Assembly: GCF_029582805.1 (NCBI RefSeq)
Contig: NZ_JAKKUT010000002.1
Location: 1,450,001-1,514,000, forward strand
DNA: 64,000 nucleotides
Direction: 5' to 3'
Source of the DNA: Candidatus Synechococcus calcipolaris G9
GTDB lineage: Bacteria; Cyanobacteriota; Cyanobacteriia; Thermosynechococcales; Thermosynechococcaceae
Shown piece by piece: positions 25,854 through 36,221 of the stretch. How positions within the stretch are numbered: position 1 is the stretch's first letter; every line of letters begins with the position of its first letter. The notes under the pieces are model-generated. The model saw only the letters and a program-made list of their open reading frames with translations. It was not told where the DNA came from and searched no databases. Position numbers and translations under genes: made by a program.

Positions 25854-26720
25854 ATGCGTCGCGACTCAATCTTTTATAAACTCTTTCAACAATTCCCAAA
25901 CCTTCTTTTTCAACTCCTAGACCCACACCCTGAACACACAGCGGAGTATCAATTTGCTTCCGTTGAAATCAAAGAAACCAGCTTCACCATTGATGGCGTT
26001 TTTATTCCTCCTGAAAATCAATCCCCTGCGATCGTTTACTTTTGTGAGGTGCAATTTCAAAAAGACGAAACCCTCTATGAGCGTCTCTTTTGTGAGTCTT
26101 TGCTGTACTTCTATCGCCATCGCCCTCGATTTTCAGATTGGCAAGCGGTAATTATCTATCCCTCTCGCAAAACCGAACAGAGTGGCTATACCCCCTACGC
26201 AGATTTGGTGAATAGCTCCCGTGTTCACCGCATTTATCTTGATGAACTGCCCCACCCGGATCAACTCCCCCTAGCCCTAGCTCTCATGCGCTTAACCATT
26301 GTGGATACAGACCATGTGCCGGCGATCGCTCGGCAGATCCTTGGGCGAAGTCACCAGGAACCGGAACCCAGCCAAAAAGCGATAATAGACTTACTCACCA
26401 CAATCCTCGTGTATAAATTCACCCATTTAAGTCGTCAGGAGATTAACCAAATGTTAGGACTCACGACAACCGCGCTCAAAAATACCCGTTTTTACCAAGA
26501 AGCCAAAGAAGAAGGGCGGGAAGAAGGAGAACTCATTGGTGAGCGCACCCTTATTTTTCGCCAACTCCACCGTCGCCTAGGAATCATCCCGACGGATCTG
26601 CACAACCAAATTGAGTCCCTTGCGATTCCCCAACTTGAAAATCTGGGTGATGCCCTCCTTGACTTCACCACCCTAGAAGACCTAAAAATCTGGCTAGAAA
26701 ACCAAGATGGCTTAGGCTGA
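25854..26720 (+). CDS. Rpn-family recombination-promoting nuclease/putative transposase (DUF2887) with DUF4351 C-terminus
   Basis: The 288-residue protein starts MRRDSIFYKLFQQFPNLLFQLL, the usual DUF2887 opening. Its PD-(D/E)xK core is visible as IDGVFIPP (Asp) and VYFCEVQFQ (E-x-Q in place of ExK), then LYERLFCESLLYFYRHRP. The last ~50 residues (RQLHRRLGIIP through LEDLKIWLE) match DUF4351, often fused to Rpn nucleases. Rpn proteins are DNA endonucleases that stimulate RecA-independent recombination; they are multicopy in cyanobacteria and mobile-like. It begins 36 bp after the chaperone gene, where an usher would be expected. Confidence 0.88.
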   Translation: MRRDSIFYKLFQQFPNLLFQLLDPHPEHTAEYQFASVEIKETSFTIDGVFIPPENQSPAIVYFCEVQFQKDETLYERLFCESLLYFYRHRPRFSDWQAVIIYPSRKTEQSGYTPYADLVNSSRVHRIYLDELPHPDQLPLALALMRLTIVDTDHVPAIARQILGRSHQEPEPSQKAIIDLLTTILVYKFTHLSRQEINQMLGLTTTALKNTRFYQEAKEEGREEGELIGERTLIFRQLHRRLGIIPTDLHNQIESLAIPQLENLGDALLDFTTLEDLKIWLENQDGLG

Positions 26721-26791
26721 TCGATGGATAGGTTAGTTTTTCTCAACAAATAAAATTCCAGATTAGTCATGATCTGTAACGATTTGTAAAC

Positions 26792-26797
26792 TATAAT
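26792..26797 (+). promoter_or_regulatory. -10 box (TATAAT) upstream of pds
   Basis: TATAAT occurs 65 bp before the pds ATG in an otherwise AT-rich gap of 141 bp. The -35 region is poor (no TTGACA at 16-18 bp), as in many cyanobacterial promoters. Confidence 0.45.
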
Positions 26798-26843
26798 AGA
26801 GGTTATTTTAATCGGTGGCCCAAGCCATCTTAAAGTTACCTAG

Positions 26844-29199
<2,356 letters not shown>

Positions 29200-29249
29200 T
29201 CACTATAAAATGTAAGTATGGGAAATCATTAGGTTTACAATAACCTTCT

Positions 29250-29321
29250 GGGTGACTAGCTCAATGGTAGAGCAGCGGACTCTTAATCCGGTGGTTCAGG
29301 GTTCGAGCCCCTGGTCACCCA
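29250..29321 (+). tRNA. tRNA-Lys (anticodon CTT)
   Basis: The 72-nt sequence folds as a full cloverleaf. It has acceptor stem GGGTGAC/GTCACCC with discriminator A, D arm GCTC-AATGGTA-GAGC, and anticodon loop CTCTTAA (anticodon CTT at positions 34-36). The T arm is CAGGG-TTCGAGC-CCCTG, and the 27-43 pair is a G-G mismatch. The CCA end is not encoded. TACAAT at 29236 may serve as its -10 box. Confidence 0.95.
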
Positions 29322-29368
29322 TCCCACGAAAAATCAAGCTTTGACCCCAGTTTGACAAAAGAGGGATA

Positions 29369-29557
29369 GCTTGTATTTCAGACTGTTGGGGATTTTCCGA
29401 TTATGCCCTAGAACTTTATGCCTATATTCTCAAGAATTTTCCTGAGAGTTCTTTCGTTCAATTGGGAATGAAGCAAGCAGTTATAGATTCCCTTTTAGCA
29501 ATTCCAGATGTTACCAAAATGGATATTGAATCTCTATCAATCTTAAAAGATATTTAA
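29369..29557 (+). pseudogene. Short open remnant downstream of tRNA-Lys, possible gene fragment
   Basis: Between the tRNA and sucrose synthase, one frame stays open for about 63 codons to TAA at 29557 and reads like real protein (SDYALELYAYILKNFPES and VTKMDIESLSILKDI), but has no upstream start codon in frame; an internal ATG is at 29474. Composition is AT-richer than its neighbours. It may be the C-terminal scrap of a gene deleted next to a tRNA. I do not recognise the family. The alternative is chance open reading in AT-rich DNA. Confidence 0.35.
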
Positions 29558-29598
29558 GACTGTTAAAATAAAATTGATTTCAATATCAATATTTATGA

Positions 29599-32022
29599 TT
29601 AACGCTGGCGATGCTGTTCCAGTAGGGCTTGGGCGCGGGGTTTATAAAGCAGGTAAAACAGGGACTCAATATAACGCATCATGTCTTCACGGTTTTCGTG
29701 GGATACATAATTCCAAAAGCCGTAGATTTTTGCCAGGGAAAGGAGTCGCGTTGTATGAATTTTCCAGGTGTAGGTACTGTAGACCCGCTCAATGGCCGCC
29801 TGGGAAATTTTCTGCCAGTAGTTTGCATCTTGCTGGCATTGATCAAAAAATGTGATGACGATTTGAGCCACTTCTTCCGGCAGCGTCGGGTTAATATAAA
29901 AACCATTGGTTTTGTCTTGGATGATTTCTAAGGGCCCGCCAAAACGAGTGGCAAAGGTGGGCAGTCCACTCACCATGGCTTCCAAAATGGTTAAACCAAA
30001 GGCTTCAAATAGGGCCGGTTGCACAAAAACTCCGCGGCGATCGCCAATAATGCGATAAATTTCCCCAGAATCTGTTTTAGCAAGACGTACCCCTAACCAA
30101 CGCACCTTACCGTGCAAATCGTACTCATGAATAATTTGATAGAGCTTTTCAATTTCACTGATTTCTTCGTGATCCGTGGAATCCTCTGTTCGCAGTTTAC
30201 CCGCCACTAGGATTAAATTGCACCGCTCCTGTAAATCCTTACTTTGACCATAGGCCTGGGCTAATCCCGTTAGATTTTTAATCCGATCGAGGCGGGCCAT
30301 GGAGAAGAGGGGCGGCTTACTAGTATCCTCTAGGTGGCCATAAACCTGGGCCGGATCCTCTAGGGTAAACAGTAATTCCTCTAGGCGTTGGCGATCGCCT
30401 TCAAGTCGCTCATCTTTGTTGTAGTAAGGGAAGTAAATACTTTCATTCACCCCCGGTGGCACCACATTAAACTTCGGGCTAAATAGCTCAATCCCACTCA
30501 CCACATGGTACAGATCCGGCATCGTAAAGGACTTATAGGATTCATACTGGCCAATACTATCGGGGGTACCGACAATTTCTTGGTAGGTGCTGCTAATAAT
30601 AAAACTCGCAGCATTCATGGCAATCAAATCTGCCGTAAATTGCAGGGAAAAATGGTACTGGTGCTCAATATCCTGCCAATACAGGTTACTAAACAGGTAT
30701 TTTGACTTCTCCAGGGCATGGGCAATATTGCATTGGGTCACCTTCATCCGCCGGGCCAGCAAAAAAGCCACCAAGTTGCCATCGGAATAGTTCCCAATGA
30801 TTAAATCAGGCACATGGCCAAATTCCGCCCGCAGTTCCCGTTCAGCATCAATGGCAAAGGTTTCCAGGTAGGGCCAAATTTCAAACCGGGAAATCCAATT
30901 TTCCGTAATCGTTGGATTAATATCCCGAAAGGGAACCCGTAAAATCCAGCTATCCGTCGTACCATAAATTTTTTCGAGGCGTTGGTGACACAGGGTTCCA
31001 TCGGCATTGGGAATCAAGCGAGTGAGGACAATCACTTTGGGATGCACCGCTAAGGAATCCAACCCTGCCAAAATCAACTCATCCCGCAGTTGTTGCTCCA
31101 GACTCTTCACCTGATCCAGGATATAGACCACCTGCCCCCCCGTATCGGGACGACCCAGAACCCCCTCTTGGCCAAACCAACCGTGGGGAGAGACTAGGAC
31201 AACCCGAAAAATCATCGGGATGCGGGAGACAAAGGCCTCCAATACCTGATGGTCGGGGGAGTCAATGAGTTGATCCAGCATTTCCAGGGTTTCGCGGACG
31301 CGATCGGCGGTATTTCCCCAGCCTGCTTCAAAGCCTAAGGCCTGAAGATCAAAACGAAAATCAGGATAGGGTTCATCCTTGGGGCGATCGCTGACAAAGG
31401 TGAGGGCCTGCTTCACCCGATCCGAGAGTTGGCGTTGGGTTTGGATCCGCTCATTAATCAGGAGTTGATAGCCGTTATAGCGATGCAAACGCAGAAAATC
31501 AAAAAGCTCTTCCTGCCACTGACGCGGATCTTGAAATAATTTACTGGACAGGTAGCGATTCAGGTAGGCAACCCCCTTGCCAATATTTTTAGAATCCCGG
31601 ATGGCGGGGGAGTAATCATAAAAGGGATCCATGTCAATTTCAAAGACATCCCCCTCATTGGGGTGGTAGCGATTGACCAGGCGATCTCGCAGATCCAATA
31701 GATCCGAGACCGACATGGGCACAATCGTCATGTCTTCCAGGAGCCGATAGGCCTCTTCGTGGGCAATGCGGGGCCGAATTACTAGGCAAAGACTTTCCTT
31801 GTCAACAATAATTTCCTGGATACAGGAAACCAGTTTACCGAGATGGGATTGGCGAATAAATTGCTCAGAGATGTCATGGGTCTGACAATAGTCATTAAAG
31901 ACCGTCAGGATTTCATTGCGGAGAAGATACTGTTTTTCGGAGGTACGCAACTGGCTAGCAAACTGACGGAGATTCGTGCGCTCAGAACTGTTTAAGACCG
32001 CTTCAATAAGCTGAGATGACAT
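29599..32022 (-). CDS. susA: Sucrose synthase
   Basis: Sucrose synthase reversibly converts sucrose and a nucleoside diphosphate into NDP-glucose and fructose. It links sucrose pools to glycogen or polysaccharide synthesis. The 807-residue length is that of plant and cyanobacterial sucrose synthases. An N-terminal regulatory part (to about 270) is followed by the GT-B core with VVLVSPHGWFGQEGVLGRPDTGGQVVYILDQV, the NIAHALEKSKY segment, and the donor site EAFGLTILEAMVSGLPTFATRFGGPLEII (E-x7-E). No sucrose-phosphate synthase gene is nearby. The gene stands alone, convergent with the tRNA. Confidence 0.95.
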   Translation of the reverse strand: MSSQLIEAVLNSSERTNLRQFASQLRTSEKQYLLRNEILTVFNDYCQTHDISEQFIRQSHLGKLVSCIQEIIVDKESLCLVIRPRIAHEEAYRLLEDMTIVPMSVSDLLDLRDRLVNRYHPNEGDVFEIDMDPFYDYSPAIRDSKNIGKGVAYLNRYLSSKLFQDPRQWQEELFDFLRLHRYNGYQLLINERIQTQRQLSDRVKQALTFVSDRPKDEPYPDFRFDLQALGFEAGWGNTADRVRETLEMLDQLIDSPDHQVLEAFVSRIPMIFRVVLVSPHGWFGQEGVLGRPDTGGQVVYILDQVKSLEQQLRDELILAGLDSLAVHPKVIVLTRLIPNADGTLCHQRLEKIYGTTDSWILRVPFRDINPTITENWISRFEIWPYLETFAIDAERELRAEFGHVPDLIIGNYSDGNLVAFLLARRMKVTQCNIAHALEKSKYLFSNLYWQDIEHQYHFSLQFTADLIAMNAASFIISSTYQEIVGTPDSIGQYESYKSFTMPDLYHVVSGIELFSPKFNVVPPGVNESIYFPYYNKDERLEGDRQRLEELLFTLEDPAQVYGHLEDTSKPPLFSMARLDRIKNLTGLAQAYGQSKDLQERCNLILVAGKLRTEDSTDHEEISEIEKLYQIIHEYDLHGKVRWLGVRLAKTDSGEIYRIIGDRRGVFVQPALFEAFGLTILEAMVSGLPTFATRFGGPLEIIQDKTNGFYINPTLPEEVAQIVITFFDQCQQDANYWQKISQAAIERVYSTYTWKIHTTRLLSLAKIYGFWNYVSHENREDMMRYIESLFYLLYKPRAQALLEQHRQR

Positions 32023-32121
32023 TGTAGAAAAAAATCCTATGGAACATCAGGGTGATTTTATTCATAGCATGGGGAGACAGACCCAGGAATTTCCAATGAC
32101 CCGAAAACCCGTATCGTACTA

Positions 32122-32136
32122 TGATAATTGAATGAG
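32122..32136. promoter_or_regulatory. Possible Zur-like half-site upstream of cobW-type gene
   Basis: TGATAAT-T-GAATGAG starts with a perfect left half of the cyanobacterial Zur consensus (TGATAATNATTATCA), but the right half is poor. It lies 86-100 bp upstream of the His-rich CobW gene, where a zinc-responsive operator would make sense. Low-confidence inference. Confidence 0.25.
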
Positions 32137-32222
32137 GTTTAATTTTTTGCTAAAAGTTATCCCTTGACGTAGCTCATCTCTCCTTCTTCGTTTCAACAAT
32201 CCTCACTTGAACAAATAGGCCT

Positions 32223-33287
32223 ATGTCTGCAACTATCATTTCTGCCACCCCAGGTATGGATGCGATTAAGCACGGACTACCCGTAACCATTATTACTGGG
32301 TTCTTGGGTAGCGGCAAAACCACCCTCCTCAACCATATCCTCACGAATCAAGAGGGGGTCAAGACCGCCGTATTGGTGAACGAGTTTGGCGAAATTGGCA
32401 TTGATAATGAGCTATTGGTGACCTCCGATGATGACATGGTGGAACTCAACAATGGCTGTGTCTGTTGCACGATTAATAATGATTTGGTGAATGCCGTTTT
32501 TCGCGTTCTTGAACGGCCCGATAAAATTGATTATCTAGTGGTGGAAACGACCGGATTGGCGGATCCTCTCCCCGTAGCCCTCACCTTTTTAGGAACAGAA
32601 TTACGGGATTTGACCCGCCTCGACTCCATTGTCACCGTCGTTGATGCCGAAAATTTTAGCCTAGACCTTTTTAATAGTGCTGCGGCCCAAAGCCAGATTG
32701 CCTACGGGGATATTATTTTGCTCAATAAGAGCGACTTAGTCAGCGATCGCCGCCTCGGAGAATTAGAGCAACGAATTAGGGAAACCCGTGAAGGGGCGCG
32801 GATCATTCGTACCGTCAACTCCCAAGTGCCCCTGCCATTGATCTTAAGTGTGGGCTTTTTCGAGAGCGATCGCTATTTTCAGCCCCAGGAGCATAGCCAC
32901 AATTCCCCCAAGCATGAACACAACCATGGGCATGATCACCATGGGCATCATGATCATGACGATCACGATCACCATCATCACTCCAATCACCTAGAAAACG
33001 ATGGCTTTAATTCCGTCTCCTTCCAAAGCGATCGCCCCTTTAATATTCGCAAATTTCAAAACTTTCTCGATCACCAATTACCGGAAGCTGTCTTTCGAGC
33101 CAAGGGCATTCTTTGGTTTACGGAAAGCCCCCGTCGCCATGTTTTTCACCTCAGTGGTAAACGCTTCAGTCTGGATGATGAAGATTGGAAAGGTGTGCCA
33201 AAAAATCAACTGGTCTTAATCGGCCAAGGTCTGGACGAAACAACCCTACTTTCCCAGATAAACGCTTGCCTGGAGGGAGAATCTTGA
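32223..33287 (+). CDS. CobW/ZNG1-type (COG0523) metallochaperone GTPase with His-rich loop
   Basis: The 354-residue protein is a G3E GTPase of the COG0523 group. It has G1 GFLGSGKTTL (about residues 22-31), the metal-binding GCVCCTI (CxCC), G3-like VVETTGLADP, and G4 NKSD. A His/Asp-rich stretch of ~35 residues at about 220-255 separates the GTPase domain from the C-terminal CobW_C domain (RAKGILWFTESP). His-rich COG0523 proteins deliver or store Zn2+ (ZNG1, YeiR) or other metals; cobalt for cobalamin is another option. A Zur-like half-site upstream slightly favours zinc. Confidence 0.9.
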   Translation: MSATIISATPGMDAIKHGLPVTIITGFLGSGKTTLLNHILTNQEGVKTAVLVNEFGEIGIDNELLVTSDDDMVELNNGCVCCTINNDLVNAVFRVLERPDKIDYLVVETTGLADPLPVALTFLGTELRDLTRLDSIVTVVDAENFSLDLFNSAAAQSQIAYGDIILLNKSDLVSDRRLGELEQRIRETREGARIIRTVNSQVPLPLILSVGFFESDRYFQPQEHSHNSPKHEHNHGHDHHGHHDHDDHDHHHHSNHLENDGFNSVSFQSDRPFNIRKFQNFLDHQLPEAVFRAKGILWFTESPRRHVFHLSGKRFSLDDEDWKGVPKNQLVLIGQGLDETTLLSQINACLEGES

Positions 33288-33419
33288 CCTAGTTAATGAT
33301 ACAAAACGCTATTTGATTCAGATTTTGCAGCATATCGGAGGCCCCGTGAATGTCAAGGCATAGGCTTGTTTACCCTAGCGTATGCTTCCTTAGACATTTT
33401 TGATCGGCGGAAGGGACAC

Positions 33420-34439
33420 ATGGTACAGTTTCACATTCAACCAGATAGCGAAATTCCCGCTTCTACCCAGTTATTTAATCAAATTAGTTTTGCGATCGCT
33501 GCCCGCCAATTTCCCCCCGGTTATCGCCTACCCAGTACACGCCAATTGGCCATGCAAACGGGCCTCCACCGCAATACCATTAGTAAGGTTTATGAGCGAC
33601 TAGAATCGGCGGGTCTAGTCATTCCCCAAGTGGGTTCCGGTATCTATGTCCGTGCCCTGGGCCAAGAAGAAAGTCGGCCGCGCCAACGACGTTCGGCGGT
33701 TGTTCCCGTCCATCGGGTCGTCCAGGATGGTCTAGATACCCTCTTGGGCATGGGCTACTCCCTGGGTCAAATTCGTGAACTCTTTTTAGCGGAAATTGAT
33801 GCCCGTCAAAAAGCAGGGGTGCGGATCCTCGTCACCGTTCCCCGCCACGATCAAGGGGCCGGCGAATTAATTGTCCAGGAACTCCAGCAACTATTGCCCA
33901 TTCCCGTAGAGCTGGTCTTTTTAGAAGAACTGGATACAATTCTCCAGCCGGATAGTGCGGCCACCCTGGTCACTGTCCGCTATTTTGCCAGCATGACGGA
34001 GGCGATTACCCGGGATAAGGGGGTGCGTCTGTTCTTTATTGATATTTATAGCTATCAACGGGAATTAGACGTGGTGCGCCAACTACCCAAGGGATCCTGC
34101 CTAGGCTTAGTGAGTCTTAGTTCTGGAACCCTGGGGGTAGCCGAGGTGATGATCCACAGTCTGCGGGGAGAGGATCTGCTCTTGGTCACGGCCCAGGTCA
34201 ACGATGCCTATAAGCTCAATGCCCTAGTTCACCGCTCCCATACGATTATTAGCGATCGCGCCAGTGCGGAACGGGTGAAGGAGGCGATCGCCGCCGCCCG
34301 GGAAGATTTAATTCGGATTCCGCGTTTAATCTGTTGTGAAAGCTATATTGATAGTAACTCTGTGGATCTGCTCAAGCGGGAGTTGGGGCTAACAGAGGAC
34401 CCTATTCAGGCAAAAAGTGTTGAGGTAAAGGCTTCATGA
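33420..34439 (+). CDS. GntR-family transcriptional regulator
   Basis: The frame opens at 33366, but ATG 33420 (MVQFHIQ) has GGAAGGGA seven bases upstream and gives the usual N-terminus (339 residues). A GntR winged helix-turn-helix spans about residues 10-75 (QLFNQISFAIAARQFPPGYRLPSTRQLAMQTGLHRNTISKVYERLESAGLV). The ~250-residue C-terminal domain is not an aminotransferase, FCD or UTRA domain that I can recognise. It contains alternating strands and helices (VRILVTVPRHDQGAGELIVQEL, ITRDKGVRLFFIDIYSYQ) resembling a periplasmic-binding-like sensor. Its TGA overlaps the ATG of the next gene (ATGA), implying joint translation. Confidence 0.85.
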   Translation: MVQFHIQPDSEIPASTQLFNQISFAIAARQFPPGYRLPSTRQLAMQTGLHRNTISKVYERLESAGLVIPQVGSGIYVRALGQEESRPRQRRSAVVPVHRVVQDGLDTLLGMGYSLGQIRELFLAEIDARQKAGVRILVTVPRHDQGAGELIVQELQQLLPIPVELVFLEELDTILQPDSAATLVTVRYFASMTEAITRDKGVRLFFIDIYSYQRELDVVRQLPKGSCLGLVSLSSGTLGVAEVMIHSLRGEDLLLVTAQVNDAYKLNALVHRSHTIISDRASAERVKEAIAAAREDLIRIPRLICCESYIDSNSVDLLKRELGLTEDPIQAKSVEVKAS

Positions 34440-35512
34440 ACCATTGGCGGCAACTGTTTTCCCGACTTGGCCTAGCGGTTTTAGCCATCGTCAGTGTTAG
34501 CAGTTGTAATGGGGATGCCCCCCCCGCCCCCGAAGGAGAAGGGCCCGCCATCATCGCTGGGGGAGAACGCCTCCAACTCCTCCGCGATCGCGGCCAACTG
34601 TTGTGCGGTGTCAGTGGCGAGTTGCCCGGATTTAGCTTTGTGGACAGCAATGGCAACTATGCGGGCATGGATGTGGATATTTGCCGGGCCGTTGCCGCTG
34701 CCGTCTTTGATGACCCCAATGCGGTGGAATATCGCAATCTCAATGCCAAGGAACGCTTCTTAGCCCTGCAAACCGGGGAAGTGGATATCCTCAGTCGCAA
34801 TACCACCAACACCATGAGTCGTTCCACCAGCTTGGGGCTACGCTTTGCCCCCGTGGTTTTCTACGATGGTCAAGCGGTGATGGTCAAGCGGGACAGTGGC
34901 ATCCAGGCGATCACCGACCTCAAGGATAAGTCCATCTGTATGCAAACCGGAACCACCACGGAGCAAAACTTCACAGATCAGATGCGGAAACTCAATTTGA
35001 CCTTTACCCCCGTCATTTTTGAGGATGTGAATACCGTCTTTGCCGCCTACGCTGAGGGCCGTTGTGATGCCATCACCTCCGATCGCTCCCAACTGGTTTC
35101 CCGGCAGCAAGTCTTACCGGATCCTGCCAATCACGAGATTTTGGATCAAGTTCTCTCCAAGGAACCCCTCGCCCCTGCGGTAACAATTAATGACCCAACC
35201 TGGGGGAATCTCGTTGAATGGGTGATCTATGCCCTGATCAATGCCGAAGAATTGGGTATCACCCAGGCCAATGTCAATGAACAACGCCAGAGTCAGGATC
35301 CAACCATTCGCCGTTTTTTGGGGAGCGAAGGGGAACTCGGTCAGACCATCGGCCTCACCAATGATTTTGTGGTCAGAACCATTAAGCACGTCGGCAACTA
35401 CGGCGAAATCTACGATCGCAATCTCGGTGAAGATACACCCCTCAAACTAGAGCGCGGTCAAAATAACCTCTGGACCCAAGGGGGATTGCTCTATTCGCCG
35501 CCATTCCGCTAA
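34436..35512 (+). CDS. Amino-acid ABC transporter substrate-binding lipoprotein (AapJ/BztA/Nat type)
   Basis: The 358-residue protein has a lipoprotein signal with lipobox VSSC (Cys24), then a two-lobe family-3 solute-binding domain: LLCGVSGELPGFSFVDSNGNYAGMDVDICRAVAAAVF, RFLALQTGEVDILSRNTTNT, FYDGQAVMV, and CDAITSDRSQLVSRQ. Length and C-terminal LGEDTPLKLERGQNNLWTQGGLLYSPPFR are typical of the general L-amino-acid receptors (AapJ/BztA, cyanobacterial NatB/NatF). Permease genes are absent. The gene overlaps the GntR gene by four bases. The ATPase at 19.8 kb could belong to the same importer. Confidence 0.93.
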   Translation: MNHWRQLFSRLGLAVLAIVSVSSCNGDAPPAPEGEGPAIIAGGERLQLLRDRGQLLCGVSGELPGFSFVDSNGNYAGMDVDICRAVAAAVFDDPNAVEYRNLNAKERFLALQTGEVDILSRNTTNTMSRSTSLGLRFAPVVFYDGQAVMVKRDSGIQAITDLKDKSICMQTGTTTEQNFTDQMRKLNLTFTPVIFEDVNTVFAAYAEGRCDAITSDRSQLVSRQQVLPDPANHEILDQVLSKEPLAPAVTINDPTWGNLVEWVIYALINAEELGITQANVNEQRQSQDPTIRRFLGSEGELGQTIGLTNDFVVRTIKHVGNYGEIYDRNLGEDTPLKLERGQNNLWTQGGLLYSPPFR

Positions 35513-35536
35513 ATTTCCTTGGATGGGTTGGCACTC

Positions 35537-35542
35537 TATAAT
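35537..35542 (+). promoter_or_regulatory. -10 box (TATAAT) upstream of the 2TM gene
   Basis: TATAAT lies 125 bp upstream of the 2TM ATG and just before the 15-bp repeats, which would then be in the 5' untranslated region. No clear -35 box. Confidence 0.4.
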
Positions 35543-35566
35543 AAAAATTAAAATAAATTAAAGTTG

Positions 35567-35626
35567 AAGTTGATGTTCAAAAGATTGACGTTCAAAAAGT
35601 TAACGTTCAAATTTTGAGCAATTCAA
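35567..35626 (+). repeat. Tandem 15-bp direct repeats in the leader of the 2TM gene
   Basis: Three adjacent near-identical units of 14-15 bp follow the pattern AAG(A/T)T(G/A)A(T/C)GTTCAA (35567-35580, 35581-35595, 35596-35610). A fourth degenerate copy ends in ATTCAA (35611-35626). They sit between a TATAAT box and the ribosome binding site of the 2TM gene. They may be iterated binding sites or a slippage product. Confidence 0.6.
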
Positions 35627-35666
35627 ATTTTCAGCGAATCGATAGCTTCCGGCTCAAGGGGTTTCC

Positions 35667-36161
35667 ATGGCAACCGACTCTAACACTAACACCTATACCA
35701 CTGATGACGTTCAGCAAATCCTGAATCGGGCGATCGCCCAGCAATCCTATGCCAGCGAATTTTCCTGGCAAGACCTCCTGGATATTGGAGCCGAACTGGG
35801 CCTCACCCCAACGGATCTTCGTCAAGCAGAGCAGGATATCCAGGTTGAACAGGCCCTCACGCTGGAGCGAGAAAAGTTCGATCGCTTCCGCCAGAGACAG
35901 CTCTATGGCAAGGGGGGGCGTTATAGCATTATTGCCGCCGTCCTGATTGGGATTAATAGCCTGACCGGGTTTGGTGTCCCCTGGGCCATTTATATCAGTT
36001 TAATTCTTGCCCTCAAGCTGGGTCTAAGTGCCTGGCACATCTATCAACCCAAAGGGGAAGACTACGAGCGGGCCTTCCATCGCTGGTATCGTAACCATCA
36101 GGTGCGGGGTTGGCTAAGTTCCTGGACCCATCGACTGCTACAGCGCACCCTACCCCAATAG
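35667..36161 (+). CDS. 2TM domain protein
   Basis: The 164-residue protein has an N-terminal soluble helical part (DVQQILNRAIAQQ, DLLDIGAELGLTPTDLRQAEQDI), then the 2TM domain: two membrane helices at about residues 88-108 and 112-132 joined by a short turn containing FGVPW, and a basic C-terminal helix. The 2TM domain also occurs attached to histidine kinases, but here no kinase is present. AAGGGG precedes the ATG by six bases. The long leader contains tandem repeats. Function unknown. Confidence 0.8.
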   Translation: MATDSNTNTYTTDDVQQILNRAIAQQSYASEFSWQDLLDIGAELGLTPTDLRQAEQDIQVEQALTLEREKFDRFRQRQLYGKGGRYSIIAAVLIGINSLTGFGVPWAIYISLILALKLGLSAWHIYQPKGEDYERAFHRWYRNHQVRGWLSSWTHRLLQRTLPQ

Positions 36162-36221
36162 ACTCCAGCGGCAGGACGTTAAACGCTAGACTAGGAACTA
36201 TAACTGTAGACTGGCAGAGCA

